Below, in pieces: positions 1-8,363 of a stretch of DNA of 64,000 bases (positions within the stretch are counted from its first letter, which is position 1; each line of letters begins with the position of its first letter). The notes beneath the pieces were generated by a model, which ran no database searches, was not told the origin of the DNA, and worked only from the letters and a program-made list of their open reading frames with translations. Location: contig NZ_LR722652.1 in NCBI RefSeq assembly GCF_902500225.1, forward strand, positions 124,001 through 188,000, read 5' to 3'. Both the position numbers and the translations under genes were made by a program. Source of the DNA: Buttiauxella massiliensis. GTDB taxonomy: Bacteria; Pseudomonadota; Gammaproteobacteria; Enterobacterales; Enterobacteriaceae.

Positions 1-1250
1 TCGGAAATATCAATCGAATAGCGTTGGGAATCGCCCCAGGTTGGCATCAAACCGCCACGCGAACGGGTACGGTTAAGGCTCAAACCAGGATAAAGCAGCA
101 TCGTGGTGTTGGTGACGTCTGCCTGGGTAAAGTGATCGAGGCTCCAGCGCAGGTTAATGGCGTGCTGCCAACCGCTGGATAAATCCCAGTATCGTGAGAC
201 CGCGAGGGTGCTGGAGTCGGACTTAGTATCGTTCAAGTCGGTCGCTTTAAAGCCGCCCTGCACCAGATAATATTGTTCCAGCGGGTTTTTAAGCAGCGGC
301 ATTTTGTAGCTGAAATCAACGATCTGTTCTGGAGCGGAAAGGCTGATGCTGCTGGTCAGGCTGTGGCCGTAAGAGTTCATCCACGGTTTTTTCCACGTCG
401 CTTTTACGCGCGGCCCAACATCGGTGGAATAACCCACACCGGTTTCGATGGTGTTCTCAGTACGTGGTGAAACAACACCATGCAACGGTAATACTTTGGT
501 TTCGCGAGACTTGTCGAATTCCGGCGCAACCACAACCGAATTAAACCAACCTGTCGCGGATAAACGGCGGTTTAGCTCCGCCAGGTCTTTCGATTGGTAG
601 TAATCGCCCTGTTTAAAAGGCACAAGGTTTTGCAGGTACTCTTCGCGTATTTGTGAGCCTTCAAAAGTCACGGCACCAAAACGATAACGCTCGCCGCTGT
701 TGTAATCGATGTCCCAGAACGCCTGGCGGCGCTCAAGCGAAACACCTAGCTGGCTTTTAAGGAATTCACTGTCGAAATAACCCTTTCGCACCGCAATGTT
801 GGAAAGATCTTTTTTGAAGCTGTCGTAATCGTGATGATTGAGGATAGTGCCAATCTTTGGGCGCTCACCGAGCAGCGCGATGTAGTCTTTATCGTCACGC
901 GCTCCGCCGCGCAGAATCACATCGGTGCCGCCAATCAGCACTGGCGGGCCGGGATCAACTTTGGCAATCAAAACCTGGCGTCCTTTGGCTGGTGGTGGCC
1001 GCAGGTCGAAATCAATGGTTGGCTCATAATAGCCGAGCGCTTTCAATCCATTACGGATAGCGTCATCCACACGCGCACGGAAACGCCTGTCTGGCGTAAC
1101 TTCATCACTCTGGATAGTTGAAAGCTGAGCGCGAACGTTTTTTTGCAGTTCACCGCTTAGCCCTTCTACCTGTAAACGCACGTTGGCAGCGCTGGCCCAC
1201 GTGCTTACCAGGCATAGGCAAGCCGAGCAAATAGTACGGAATCGTGGCAC
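1..1250 (-). CDS. tamA: TamA, outer-membrane translocation and assembly module subunit (3' end outside window)
   Basis: TamA is an Omp85-family outer-membrane protein that works with TamB in inserting outer-membrane and autotransporter proteins. The visible ~416 codons read from a GTG at 1250, preceded by a GGAGAAAA ribosome site. A hydrophobic signal peptide ends near ASA-ANVRL, then come POTRA domains with recognisable stretches such as [16 protein letters not shown] and [16 protein letters not shown], then the start of the beta-barrel ([17 protein letters not shown]). The C-terminal barrel lies beyond the left edge. It is divergent from msrA, as in E. coli. Identification comes from the family sequence as remembered. 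The GTG start is my choice; no ATG sits at the right place. Confidence 0.95.
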   Translation of the reverse strand, partial: MPRFRTICSACLCLVSTWASAANVRLQVEGLSGELQKNVRAQLSTIQSDEVTPDRRFRARVDDAIRNGLKALGYYEPTIDFDLRPPPAKGRQVLIAKVDPGPPVLIGGTDVILRGGARDDKDYIALLGERPKIGTILNHHDYDSFKKDLSNIAVRKGYFDSEFLKSQLGVSLERRQAFWDIDYNSGERYRFGAVTFEGSQIREEYLQNLVPFKQGDYYQSKDLAELNRRLSATGWFNSVVVAPEFDKSRETKVLPLHGVVSPRTENTIETGVGYSTDVGPRVKATWKKPWMNSYGHSLTSSISLSAPEQIVDFSYKMPLLKNPLEQYYLVQGGFKATDLNDTKSDSSTLAVSRYWDLSSGWQHAINLRWSLDHFTQADVTNTTMLLYPGLSLNRTRSRGGLMPTWGDSQRYSIDIS

Positions 1251-1463
1251 GTTTTCTCCTGAATATCCTTGTTCCCACCCCTGGAAGGAAACGTCTTCGT
1301 TACAAAACCCCAACAATCGGGGTTGAAAACTGCACAATAACCCAAATAATTCTTATATGTACTGTAGTCTCATACAGAGGAGTTATTGTCTGCAATAACA
1401 CGCCTCGTTACAACCGCATGGCGGTTGTTGTTAAATTTAGCCAACATCGGGAGAGCATGACTG

Positions 1464-2102
1464 ATGAAATTATTTGAGAAAACCCATCCTGTGACACAGT
1501 CAGAAGCGTTGCCTGGTCGCAATACCCCGATGCCAATCGCCACTTTACATGCGGTAAACGAGCATTCCATGACAAATGTACCAGATGGGATGGAGATCGC
1601 TTATTTCGCAATGGGTTGTTTCTGGGGTGTTGAGAGAATGTTCTGGAGAATTCCAGGGGTTTACAGCACCGCCGCAGGTTATGCTGGGGGCTTTACGCCT
1701 AACCCAACCTATCGCGAAGTGTGTAGCGGAATGACCGGACACACAGAAGCGGTGCGCGTGGTTTACGACCCGCAAGAGGTAAGTTACGAACAATTATTGC
1801 AAGTGTTCTGGGAAAACCACGATCCAGCCCAGGGAATGCGCCAGGGTGGTGACGTTGGCACACAATATCGCTCCGCAATTTACCCATTAACGCCAGAACA
1901 GGATGCCGCCGCCCGCGCAAGTTTTGCACGCTTCCAGCAAGCGATGAATCTTTCCGGCGACGATCGCAAAATCACCACCGAAATTGCCAACGCCGGGCCG
2001 TTCTATTACGCCGAAGACGACCACCAACAATACCTGCATAAAAACCCGTATGGCTATTGCGGCATCGGCGGCATTGGTGTGTGTTTGCCGCCAGAGAGTT
2101 AA
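1464..2102 (+). CDS. msrA: Peptide methionine-S-sulfoxide reductase A
   Basis: Reduces methionine-(S)-sulfoxide in proteins and free methionine using thioredoxin. The product is 212 aa, the usual enterobacterial length. It carries the catalytic GCFWG motif (Cys52) and the C-terminal resolving cysteines Cys199 and Cys207 in [12 protein letters not shown]. The start [10 protein letters not shown] aligns with the E. coli N-terminus, so the first ATG is kept. The stop codon overlaps the stop of the convergent LacI-type gene. In E. coli the next gene is ytfL; here about 12.7 kb of extra genes intervene. Confidence 0.97.
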   Translation: MKLFEKTHPVTQSEALPGRNTPMPIATLHAVNEHSMTNVPDGMEIAYFAMGCFWGVERMFWRIPGVYSTAAGYAGGFTPNPTYREVCSGMTGHTEAVRVVYDPQEVSYEQLLQVFWENHDPAQGMRQGGDVGTQYRSAIYPLTPEQDAAARASFARFQQAMNLSGDDRKITTEIANAGPFYYAEDDHQQYLHKNPYGYCGIGGIGVCLPPES

Positions 2103-3151
2103 TCGTAATCCTGCCGCATGGTGCGGGTTGTACGAACCACCGAATCACGAACCAGTAAACGCCCCTGCAGCATCAGGTTGAACACCGGTGCATGGGGGCG
2201 AGTGATGCGGCTTTGCAATAAATGTACGGCTTCGATGCCCAGTTCGCGGCAAGGCACCTGAATAGCCGATAACGCCGGGCTAAATGGCCCGGAGAGTGTC
2301 CAGCTAAAATCAGTGACCATCAGCGAGACATCTTGCGCAACGCTAAGGTTCCGCCGCTTAAGGACCTGCTGCGCCCCTTTTGCCATAAACACGCCAGCGC
2401 ATAGAATCGCACTCGGCCACTGTTCCTGCGGATGTTGTAAAAACCAGCTTTCAACCGCCGCTTCTGACTCCACCGCGCCAAACCCCTCCGTCACCACCAG
2501 ATTGAGCGACTCATCAAACGGAGCATGGAAATAACGTGCCGCTTCTTTGATCCCTTCCAGCCGACTTACCATCGTATCCCGCCGCAGGCTAGTCAGGCAC
2601 AACAGCCGCCGATGCCCTTGTTGATAAAGATGGCGAGCCGCACTAAAACCAATGGCCCGATGGTCTGGCGAGACGTTATCCAGCATCATTTCCCGGTCAG
2701 AGGTGTTGATAAGAATGCAGGGTTTGTTTAGCGTGGCGGCGAGTTTATGAATGGTTGGGTCATCAACACCGATAATAATAATGGCGTTAATATTGCTGTC
2801 GCTGGTTTTTTTAAGAAACAACTCCAAATCTGCCTGCTGCTCCTCAAGCCCACAATAACGGATATAAATATCATGAGGAGAAATGGCTTCGACGATGCCT
2901 TTTATCACCTCATTATAAAAAATATCATCGCGACTATTAAAAGCACGCTCAGGCGCAAATACAATCACGCCGTTAATTAATAAGCGTCCAGTTATTAGCT
3001 CACCCAATACCCCAAAGTCCTGAGCGCTACGAAGTATTTTTTGCCGCGCCAGCGGACTGGTATTCAATTTCCCGGCTAAAACTCTTGAAACCGTACTGAC
3101 GGAATAGCCTGTCATTACGGATATTTGCTGCATTTTTAATTTCCCTGCCAT
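2099..3151 (-). CDS. LacI/GalR-family transcriptional regulator
   Basis: A 350-aa regulator starting at MAGKLKMQ, chosen because AGGGGTC lies 8 bases upstream; a longer frame to 3193 lacks a ribosome site. The N-terminal helix-turn-helix ([19 protein letters not shown], about residues 9-27) is typical of LacI proteins. It is followed by a periplasmic-binding-protein-like effector domain. It is divergent from the TRAP/isomerase/dehydrogenase operon, so it most likely controls that operon in response to the transported sugar or sugar acid (inference). A perfect 9-bp inverted repeat at 3205-3226, between the two genes, is a candidate operator. The effector is unknown. Confidence 0.85.
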   Translation of the reverse strand: MAGKLKMQQISVMTGYSVSTVSRVLAGKLNTSPLARQKILRSAQDFGVLGELITGRLLINGVIVFAPERAFNSRDDIFYNEVIKGIVEAISPHDIYIRYCGLEEQQADLELFLKKTSDSNINAIIIIGVDDPTIHKLAATLNKPCILINTSDREMMLDNVSPDHRAIGFSAARHLYQQGHRRLLCLTSLRRDTMVSRLEGIKEAARYFHAPFDESLNLVVTEGFGAVESEAAVESWFLQHPQEQWPSAILCAGVFMAKGAQQVLKRRNLSVAQDVSLMVTDFSWTLSGPFSPALSAIQVPCRELGIEAVHLLQSRITRPHAPVFNLMLQGRLLVRDSVVRTTRTMRQDYD

Positions 3152-3204
3152 TTTGTGACCCCTGACACAATGCATCCGTGCAAATATTATCACGCATATT
3201 TCAT

Positions 3205-3226
3205 TGTTTTTAAAACATTAAAAACA
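3205..3226. promoter_or_regulatory. Candidate LacI-type operator (inverted repeat)
   Basis: TGTTTTTAA (3205-3213), a 4-base spacer, then TTAAAAACA (3218-3226): a perfect inverted repeat in the 187-bp gap between the divergent regulator and the TRAP operon. The location fits an operator. Lac-family sites usually have a central CG, which this lacks, so the assignment is tentative. Confidence 0.4.
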
Positions 3227-3338
3227 GAAAGCCGACGGACAATTACTTATGTTGCAACTATTATCACAAAATCAGTTTGCCGAGATTAAAGCAGTTTTTT
3301 AAGGTGGCAGAGATTATCCTCCAGGTGAGAAATACATA

Positions 3339-4313
3339 ATGAAAAAAAATCTCTTTAAAGGTTCCGTTATTAGCTGTGCTCTCGCGCTTATTACCAGTTA
3401 TTCTGCCCAGGCGATTACTCTAAAAGTTGCCGACAACCATTTAGCGATTGATTCCACGGTTCTTGCGTTAAAAGCGATGAATGAGGAATTAAAAAAGACC
3501 ACGAATGGTGAAGTGAAATTACGTATTTTTGCCAACGGGGCGCTGGGAGATGAAACCCAGGTCTTACAAGATGTGCAAAAAGGCACCGTCGATATGGCGC
3601 GTGTATCTTCTTCTAATCTGCAATCTTTTAACGATAAGTTTTCTGTTCTCTCCATGCCTTATCTTTTCGCCAGCAACGATGCGTATCTGAAATTTAGCCT
3701 TAGCCCGTTGGCTGAGACTTACTACAGCTACCCGGAAACCAGCGGAATTAAAGGTCTGACTTTCTACACCAGTCCATTCCGTTCGTTCTATACCCGCGAT
3801 AAAGGCATTGAAAAACCCGCTGACTTAAAAGGCGTCAAAATCCGCGTCATGGCCGACCCTACGGTGCTCAATATGATGAAACGTTTAGGTGCCACCGCCA
3901 CACCACTTCCGTACAGCGAAGTGTTCGGAGCGATGCAACAAGGCGTGGTAGATGGCGCGGAGAATGCGGTATCTACGCTGACTGACGCCCGCCACGGCGA
4001 AATGATGAAAGCCTATTCGTTTGATGAACATACGCTGGTGCCGGATATCGTGGTTATCAGCATGAAAACCTGGGCAAAACTGACACCTGATCAGCAAGCA
4101 AAAGTGAAACAAGCGGCGCTCAATTCCGCCGTTTTCCAGACTCAGGAGCAGGCACGTTTGCAGGCGAAAGCCAAGACCGATGCCGAAACGATGGGGGTGA
4201 AGTTCTACTACCCGGAGAAAAAGGCTTTCCAGGATTTAGTTGAACCGATGTACGCCGAGCTTCCCGCCGAAAAAATGCAGCAAGTGACTGAAATCCGTAA
4301 TTCTATGCAATAA
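3339..4313 (+). CDS. TRAP transporter solute-binding protein (DctP family)
   Basis: Periplasmic substrate-binding protein of a tripartite ATP-independent transporter. The 324-aa product begins with a signal peptide (about residues 1-25, ending SAQA). It shows DctP-family features: GALGDETQVLQDVQKGTVDMA, then LKGVKIRVMADP with the arginine that usually contacts the substrate carboxylate, and EVFGAMQQGVVDGAEN. First gene of a five-gene operon with the small and large membrane subunits and two sugar-metabolism enzymes. An organic acid or sugar acid is the likely substrate, by family precedent and context. The exact compound cannot be read from sequence. Confidence 0.93.
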   Translation: MKKNLFKGSVISCALALITSYSAQAITLKVADNHLAIDSTVLALKAMNEELKKTTNGEVKLRIFANGALGDETQVLQDVQKGTVDMARVSSSNLQSFNDKFSVLSMPYLFASNDAYLKFSLSPLAETYYSYPETSGIKGLTFYTSPFRSFYTRDKGIEKPADLKGVKIRVMADPTVLNMMKRLGATATPLPYSEVFGAMQQGVVDGAENAVSTLTDARHGEMMKAYSFDEHTLVPDIVVISMKTWAKLTPDQQAKVKQAALNSAVFQTQEQARLQAKAKTDAETMGVKFYYPEKKAFQDLVEPMYAELPAEKMQQVTEIRNSMQ

Positions 4314-4380
4314 CAGCCACGCTATTGGGTTGCCCACAGTAGCGACCCAATAGGTCTGTGCTGCTTTCCCGGAGTACTTC

Positions 4381-4866
4381 ATGAAACTGATTACCTTTAA
4401 GTCATACCTTGATAAAGGTATTGGGCTACTGGTGGCGTGCCTGCTCACCGCACTTTGCCTGATTGCGATGTGGCAGGTTTTTAGCCGCTACATCCTGAAC
4501 GACCCCAGCACTTACACCGAAGAATTACTGCGTTACATTATGATTTGGATGGGCTTTTTAGGTGCGGTTTGCTGCTTTTCTTCCCAGCGCCATTTAGCCC
4601 TGACCTTGCTGGAAAGCAAACTGAATATTCGCCTGCGCGTGCGGCTGAACACCGTGCATCACGTCATCATTATGGTTTCCATTTTCTTCGTCATGATCCT
4701 TGGCGGCTGGCAATTCATGCTTGAAGGAATGGGTCAGCGTTCCAGTACTTTGGGGATCCCAATGGGCTGGGTTCACGCCATTATTCCCCTGAGCGGCGTG
4801 CTGATTATCCTGCTGGAAGTCATCAATATTCTTAGCAATTTCCAGGGAGGGAAATCTCATGATTGA
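4381..4866 (+). CDS. TRAP transporter small membrane subunit (DctQ family)
   Basis: A 161-aa protein with four predicted membrane helices (about 14-34, 51-69, 91-110 and 132-152). Between helices 1 and 2 it has the DctQ pattern WQVFSRYILNDPSTYTEELLRY. DctQ bridges the binding protein and the large DctM permease in the inner membrane. Its end overlaps the start of dctM by 8 bases, indicating translational coupling. Length and topology are normal for the family. Confidence 0.92.
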   Translation: MKLITFKSYLDKGIGLLVACLLTALCLIAMWQVFSRYILNDPSTYTEELLRYIMIWMGFLGAVCCFSSQRHLALTLLESKLNIRLRVRLNTVHHVIIMVSIFFVMILGGWQFMLEGMGQRSSTLGIPMGWVHAIIPLSGVLIILLEVINILSNFQGGKSHD

Positions 4867-6166
4867 TTCCGAAATTCTCGTCGCCTGTAGCATGTTGCTC
4901 GGCACCTTTATCTTCTTTTTAGTGCTGGGTTTACCGGTGGCGATTGCCATTATGCTGTCTTCTATTTTCACGCTGGTTTTCAGCATGTCGGTAGGCGATA
5001 TTCTCTATTCCGGTAGCCAGAAAATGTTTACCGGCATCAACAACTTTGGCCTGCTGGCGGCCCCGTTCTTTATTCTTTCAGGTAACTTAATGAATAAAGG
5101 CGGAATCGCCCGGCGGCTGGTGAATCTCGCCATGTTGCTGGGCGGACGTATTCCGGGTTCACTGGCTCATGCCAACGTAATCAGTAATATGCTGTTCGGC
5201 AGTGTCTGCGGTTCATCCGTGGCTGCGGCTTCTGCGGTGGGCGGCTTTATGGGGCCGCTGCAAAAAGAGAAAAACTACGATCCTTATTTCTCCGCCGCCG
5301 TGAATATCGCTTCTGCCCCAACAGGTTTGCTGATCCCACCTACTGGGTTGTTTATTGTTTTCTCATTAATGACCGGAACTTCAGTTGCCACCCTGTTTGT
5401 TGCTGGTTACGTACCCGGTATTTTAATGGGCCTCGGCGTTATGTTTTATGCCTGGGTTTATGCAAAAAAACATAACTACCCGGTAGAAGATAAAGTGCCA
5501 ATGAAGCAGGCACTGCGCATTGTTTTTGATGCTATCCCCAGCTTATTAATGATTGTCGTGGTGATTGGCGGGATTATTGTTGGCATATTCACCGCCACCG
5601 AAGGTGGCGTAATATCGGTGTTTTACGGGTTAATTCTTTCACTGTGTTATGGAACGATTAAGCCGAAAGATTTACCGGGAATTATGATCGAATCGGCGAT
5701 TATTTCCGGCATGATCTTATTCTTAATTGCCGCATCGTCATTTATGTCGTGGGCAATGACCTGGCTTTCTATTCCAGATACCGTTAGCGAACTCCTGCTG
5801 TCTGTTTCTGAAAACCCTATCGTTATTTTGCTGATCATGAACTTGCTGTTAGTGATTGTCGGCACCTTTATGGATATCAGCCCGGCATTGCTGATCTTTA
5901 CGCCGATCTTTTTCCCGATTACGCAAAGCATCGGCATGGATCCGATTCACTTCGGCATTATGCTGGTCTTTAACCTGTGCATCGGGAACATCACTCCACC
6001 GGTAGGCAGCGCCCTGTTTGTCGGTTGCAGTATCGCCAATGTACCGATGGAAAAGGTGATTAAACCGTTATTACCTATTTTCGCCATTGAATTCGCTTTA
6101 TTGCTGGTAGTGACGTATATCCCTGAAATTTCATTATTCCTTCCCCATTTATTTGGTATGAGCTAA
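4859..6166 (+). CDS. TRAP transporter large permease subunit (DctM family)
   Basis: A 435-aa, strongly hydrophobic protein with about 12 membrane segments. It carries DctM-family motifs such as FFILSGNLMNKGGIARRLVNL, SGSSVAAASAVG-type repeats and NLCIGNITPPVG near the C-terminus. It is the ion-coupled transport channel of the TRAP system. It is coupled to the DctQ gene by overlap, and the isomerase gene starts 12 bases downstream, so transport and catabolism share a transcript. Length is normal. Substrate unknown. Confidence 0.93.
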   Translation: MIDSEILVACSMLLGTFIFFLVLGLPVAIAIMLSSIFTLVFSMSVGDILYSGSQKMFTGINNFGLLAAPFFILSGNLMNKGGIARRLVNLAMLLGGRIPGSLAHANVISNMLFGSVCGSSVAAASAVGGFMGPLQKEKNYDPYFSAAVNIASAPTGLLIPPTGLFIVFSLMTGTSVATLFVAGYVPGILMGLGVMFYAWVYAKKHNYPVEDKVPMKQALRIVFDAIPSLLMIVVVIGGIIVGIFTATEGGVISVFYGLILSLCYGTIKPKDLPGIMIESAIISGMILFLIAASSFMSWAMTWLSIPDTVSELLLSVSENPIVILLIMNLLLVIVGTFMDISPALLIFTPIFFPITQSIGMDPIHFGIMLVFNLCIGNITPPVGSALFVGCSIANVPMEKVIKPLLPIFAIEFALLLVVTYIPEISLFLPHLFGMS

Positions 6167-6178
6167 GAGGTTTATCAG

Positions 6179-7036
6179 ATGCACAAATTTACTTTATCTG
6201 CCTTTGCAGATGAAATTTCGCCGTGGCTGGAAACGCAAATGGATGTTCTGGATAAATTCAATATCCGCTATATCGAAATGCGCGGTGTGAACGATCGTCC
6301 GCTGGTGGAACATTCACTGGACGAAGTGCGTTTAATTAAACAACGCTTAGATGAACGCGGCTTTGCTATTTCCTCGGTGGGCTCACCGATTGGGAAAATT
6401 GGCATGGATGAGGATTTTGATACCCATCTTGCATTGTTCCGCCACACGTTAGAAATTGCGCAAATATTAGAAGTGCCGTACATCCGCATGTTTAGTTTCT
6501 GGATGCCAAAAGATGCAGACCCGCAACACCACTGGCCGGAAGTGCTTCGCCGCTGGCAACAGTTGGTTGCTGCGGCTGATGGCTATCACGTCACGCTGCT
6601 GCATGAAAACGAAAAGGACATTTTCGGTGACACCGCCGGACGCTGCCTGCAACTGCTTGAAGCGCTCGATACGCCAAAAGTCAAAGCGGTATTCGACCCG
6701 GCAAACTTTGTGCAATGCGGCGTGACTCCCTTCCCAAATGCCTTTGAGGCGCTGCAAAAACACATCGCCTACATCCACATTAAAGACGCTCTTTTCACCA
6801 CGGGCGACGTGATGCCAGCGGGCCAGGGCGACGGGCGAATCGGCGACATGCTGGAAGAACTGGCCGCCAGTGGCTATCACGGATTCTTGTCCCTTGAGCC
6901 GCATCTGGCCGATTTCAGCGGCTTCAAGGCGCTGGAAAATGCACAAATAACCAGTGGCAAAATGGACCACGGCGAAGCGGCATTTACCTGCGCGGTGAAT
7001 GCTCTGGATAACCTGATTCAGGCGCGAGGGCTATAA
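6179..7036 (+). CDS. Sugar phosphate isomerase/epimerase (xylose-isomerase-like TIM barrel)
   Basis: A 285-aa protein of the AP-endonuclease-2/xylose-isomerase-like TIM barrel superfamily. Likely metal ligands are visible: Glu143 (LLHENEKDIFGD), Asp173 (VFDPANF), His200 (YIHIKDA) and Glu240 (LSLEPHL), the pattern used by hydroxypyruvate isomerase and ketose epimerases. It sits 12 bases after dctM and one base before the oxidoreductase gene. It probably isomerises or epimerises the imported sugar or its oxidised form (inference). Confidence 0.85.
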   Translation: MHKFTLSAFADEISPWLETQMDVLDKFNIRYIEMRGVNDRPLVEHSLDEVRLIKQRLDERGFAISSVGSPIGKIGMDEDFDTHLALFRHTLEIAQILEVPYIRMFSFWMPKDADPQHHWPEVLRRWQQLVAAADGYHVTLLHENEKDIFGDTAGRCLQLLEALDTPKVKAVFDPANFVQCGVTPFPNAFEALQKHIAYIHIKDALFTTGDVMPAGQGDGRIGDMLEELAASGYHGFLSLEPHLADFSGFKALENAQITSGKMDHGEAAFTCAVNALDNLIQARGL

Positions 7037-7037
7037 C

Positions 7038-8192
7038 ATGGAAAAAGTACGCTTTGGTATTATTGGTGTCGGCAATATGGGCACCGTTCACGCTCGCTAT
7101 TTACTGGCGGGTACCGTGAAAGAAGCGGTGCTGGCTGCCGTGTGCGACAACAATCCCCAAAAACATGACGCGATTCGCCAGGTGATTGGCGAAAATATCC
7201 CGCTATTTAGCGACGCTCAAGAGATGCTGCAAAGCGGCCTGATTGACGCGGTGCTTATCGTCACGCCTCATTACGATCACCCTGCGCTTGCCATGCTGGC
7301 GATGCGCAACGGCATTCATACTTTGTGCGAGAAGCCCGCCGGAGTGTATACCGCGCAAGTGCGGGAAATGAACGAGTGCGCGCAGCAGTGTGATGTGGTT
7401 TTTGGCCTGATGTATAACCAGCGCCCTAACCCGCTGTATCTGAAAGTGAAAGATTTGATAGACAGTGGCGAGCTGGGTGAAATTCGCCGCTCAAACTGGA
7501 TCATTACTAACTGGTACCGTTCGCAAAGCTATTACGATTCCGGAAGCTGGCGTGCCACCTGGAAAGGCGAAGGCGGCGGCGTGTTACTCAACCAGGATCC
7601 GCATCAACTGGATTTGTGGCAGTGGCTGGTAGGAATGCCGGTGCGCCTGCGGGCGTTTTGCCAGTTTGGTAAACATCGCCAGATTGAAGTGGAAGACGAA
7701 GTCACCGCTTATGCCGAATATGCCAACGGCGCAACCGGTGTGTTTATCACCACCGTGGCGGAAACGCCGGGTACCAACCGCCTGGAAATCATCGGCGACA
7801 AAGGCAAAGTGGTGGTTGAAGAAGGCAAGCTACGTTACTGGCGTTTGCGGGAATCTGAAACCGAATTTAATGCCCGCTGGAAAGGGGGTTTTGGCGAACC
7901 AGAATGCTGGGAAGTGTTGATATCCACGGCATCGGAATGTAGCGAGCATCATGTTATCACCCGCAATTTCTGCGCCGCAGTTCTGCGCGGCGAACCGTTA
8001 ATTGCTCCAGGGGAAGAAGGCATCCGTGGCCTGACTATTTCTAACGCCATGCATCTTTCGAGCTGGACGGATAACTGGGTTACGTTGCCGCTCGACGAAA
8101 AACTGTTCAAGAAATTGCTTGATGAACGGATTACGCAGTCCATTGAAAAGCAAACCGAAAGTAAAACCCTCGACGCCAGCGGAACCTGGTAA
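7038..8192 (+). CDS. Gfo/Idh/MocA-family NAD(P)-dependent oxidoreductase
   Basis: A 384-aa dehydrogenase. The N-terminal Rossmann fold shows GIIGVGNMG (residues 7-15). The family EKP motif is CEKPAG, with Lys99. The C-terminal substrate domain has the GGGVLLNQDPHQLDLWQW region containing the usual catalytic Asp/His. Such enzymes oxidise or reduce sugars, inositols and sugar acids. Last gene of the operon with the TRAP transporter. Paired with the isomerase, it suggests a catabolic route feeding oxidised sugar into central metabolism (inference). Confidence 0.88.
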   Translation: MEKVRFGIIGVGNMGTVHARYLLAGTVKEAVLAAVCDNNPQKHDAIRQVIGENIPLFSDAQEMLQSGLIDAVLIVTPHYDHPALAMLAMRNGIHTLCEKPAGVYTAQVREMNECAQQCDVVFGLMYNQRPNPLYLKVKDLIDSGELGEIRRSNWIITNWYRSQSYYDSGSWRATWKGEGGGVLLNQDPHQLDLWQWLVGMPVRLRAFCQFGKHRQIEVEDEVTAYAEYANGATGVFITTVAETPGTNRLEIIGDKGKVVVEEGKLRYWRLRESETEFNARWKGGFGEPECWEVLISTASECSEHHVITRNFCAAVLRGEPLIAPGEEGIRGLTISNAMHLSSWTDNWVTLPLDEKLFKKLLDERITQSIEKQTESKTLDASGTW

Positions 8193-8316
8193 CCGCCCCA
8201 AAAAGCGGATGGCCGTGCTGGCTGTCCGCTCTCAAACACTCTCAAATCGCCTCACCGTAAACGCAAAACTGTACAAACGGTTACCCGCGCTGCGTTTACG
8301 GATTATTCACCTCCGT

Positions 8317-8339
8317 GATATGTTATATGATAACAATTC
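8317..8339. promoter_or_regulatory. Putative Zur (zinc uptake regulator) operator
   Basis: The 15-bp core TGTTATATGATAACA (8321-8335) is nearly palindromic. Over the 23-bp window it matches, by hand, 19 positions of the enterobacterial Zur consensus as I recall it (GAAATGTTATA ... TATAACATTTC). It ends 25 bases before the start codon of the first SPFH gene, so a bound repressor would block transcription of the four-gene operon. It does not fit a Fur box (no GATAATGATAATC repeats). The match is seen in sequence; the regulator assignment is inference. Confidence 0.65.
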
Positions 8340-8363
8340 AACCTCAGCGACACCGCCTTTCAA

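Noticed and set aside
6467-6970. 167-codon frame on the minus strand
   Set aside because: It is antisense to the sugar isomerase gene, whose catalytic residues are intact.
8317-8339. Fur box upstream of the SPFH operon
   Set aside because: The palindrome TGTTATATGATAACA lacks the GATAAT hexamer series of Fur sites and fits Zur far better.
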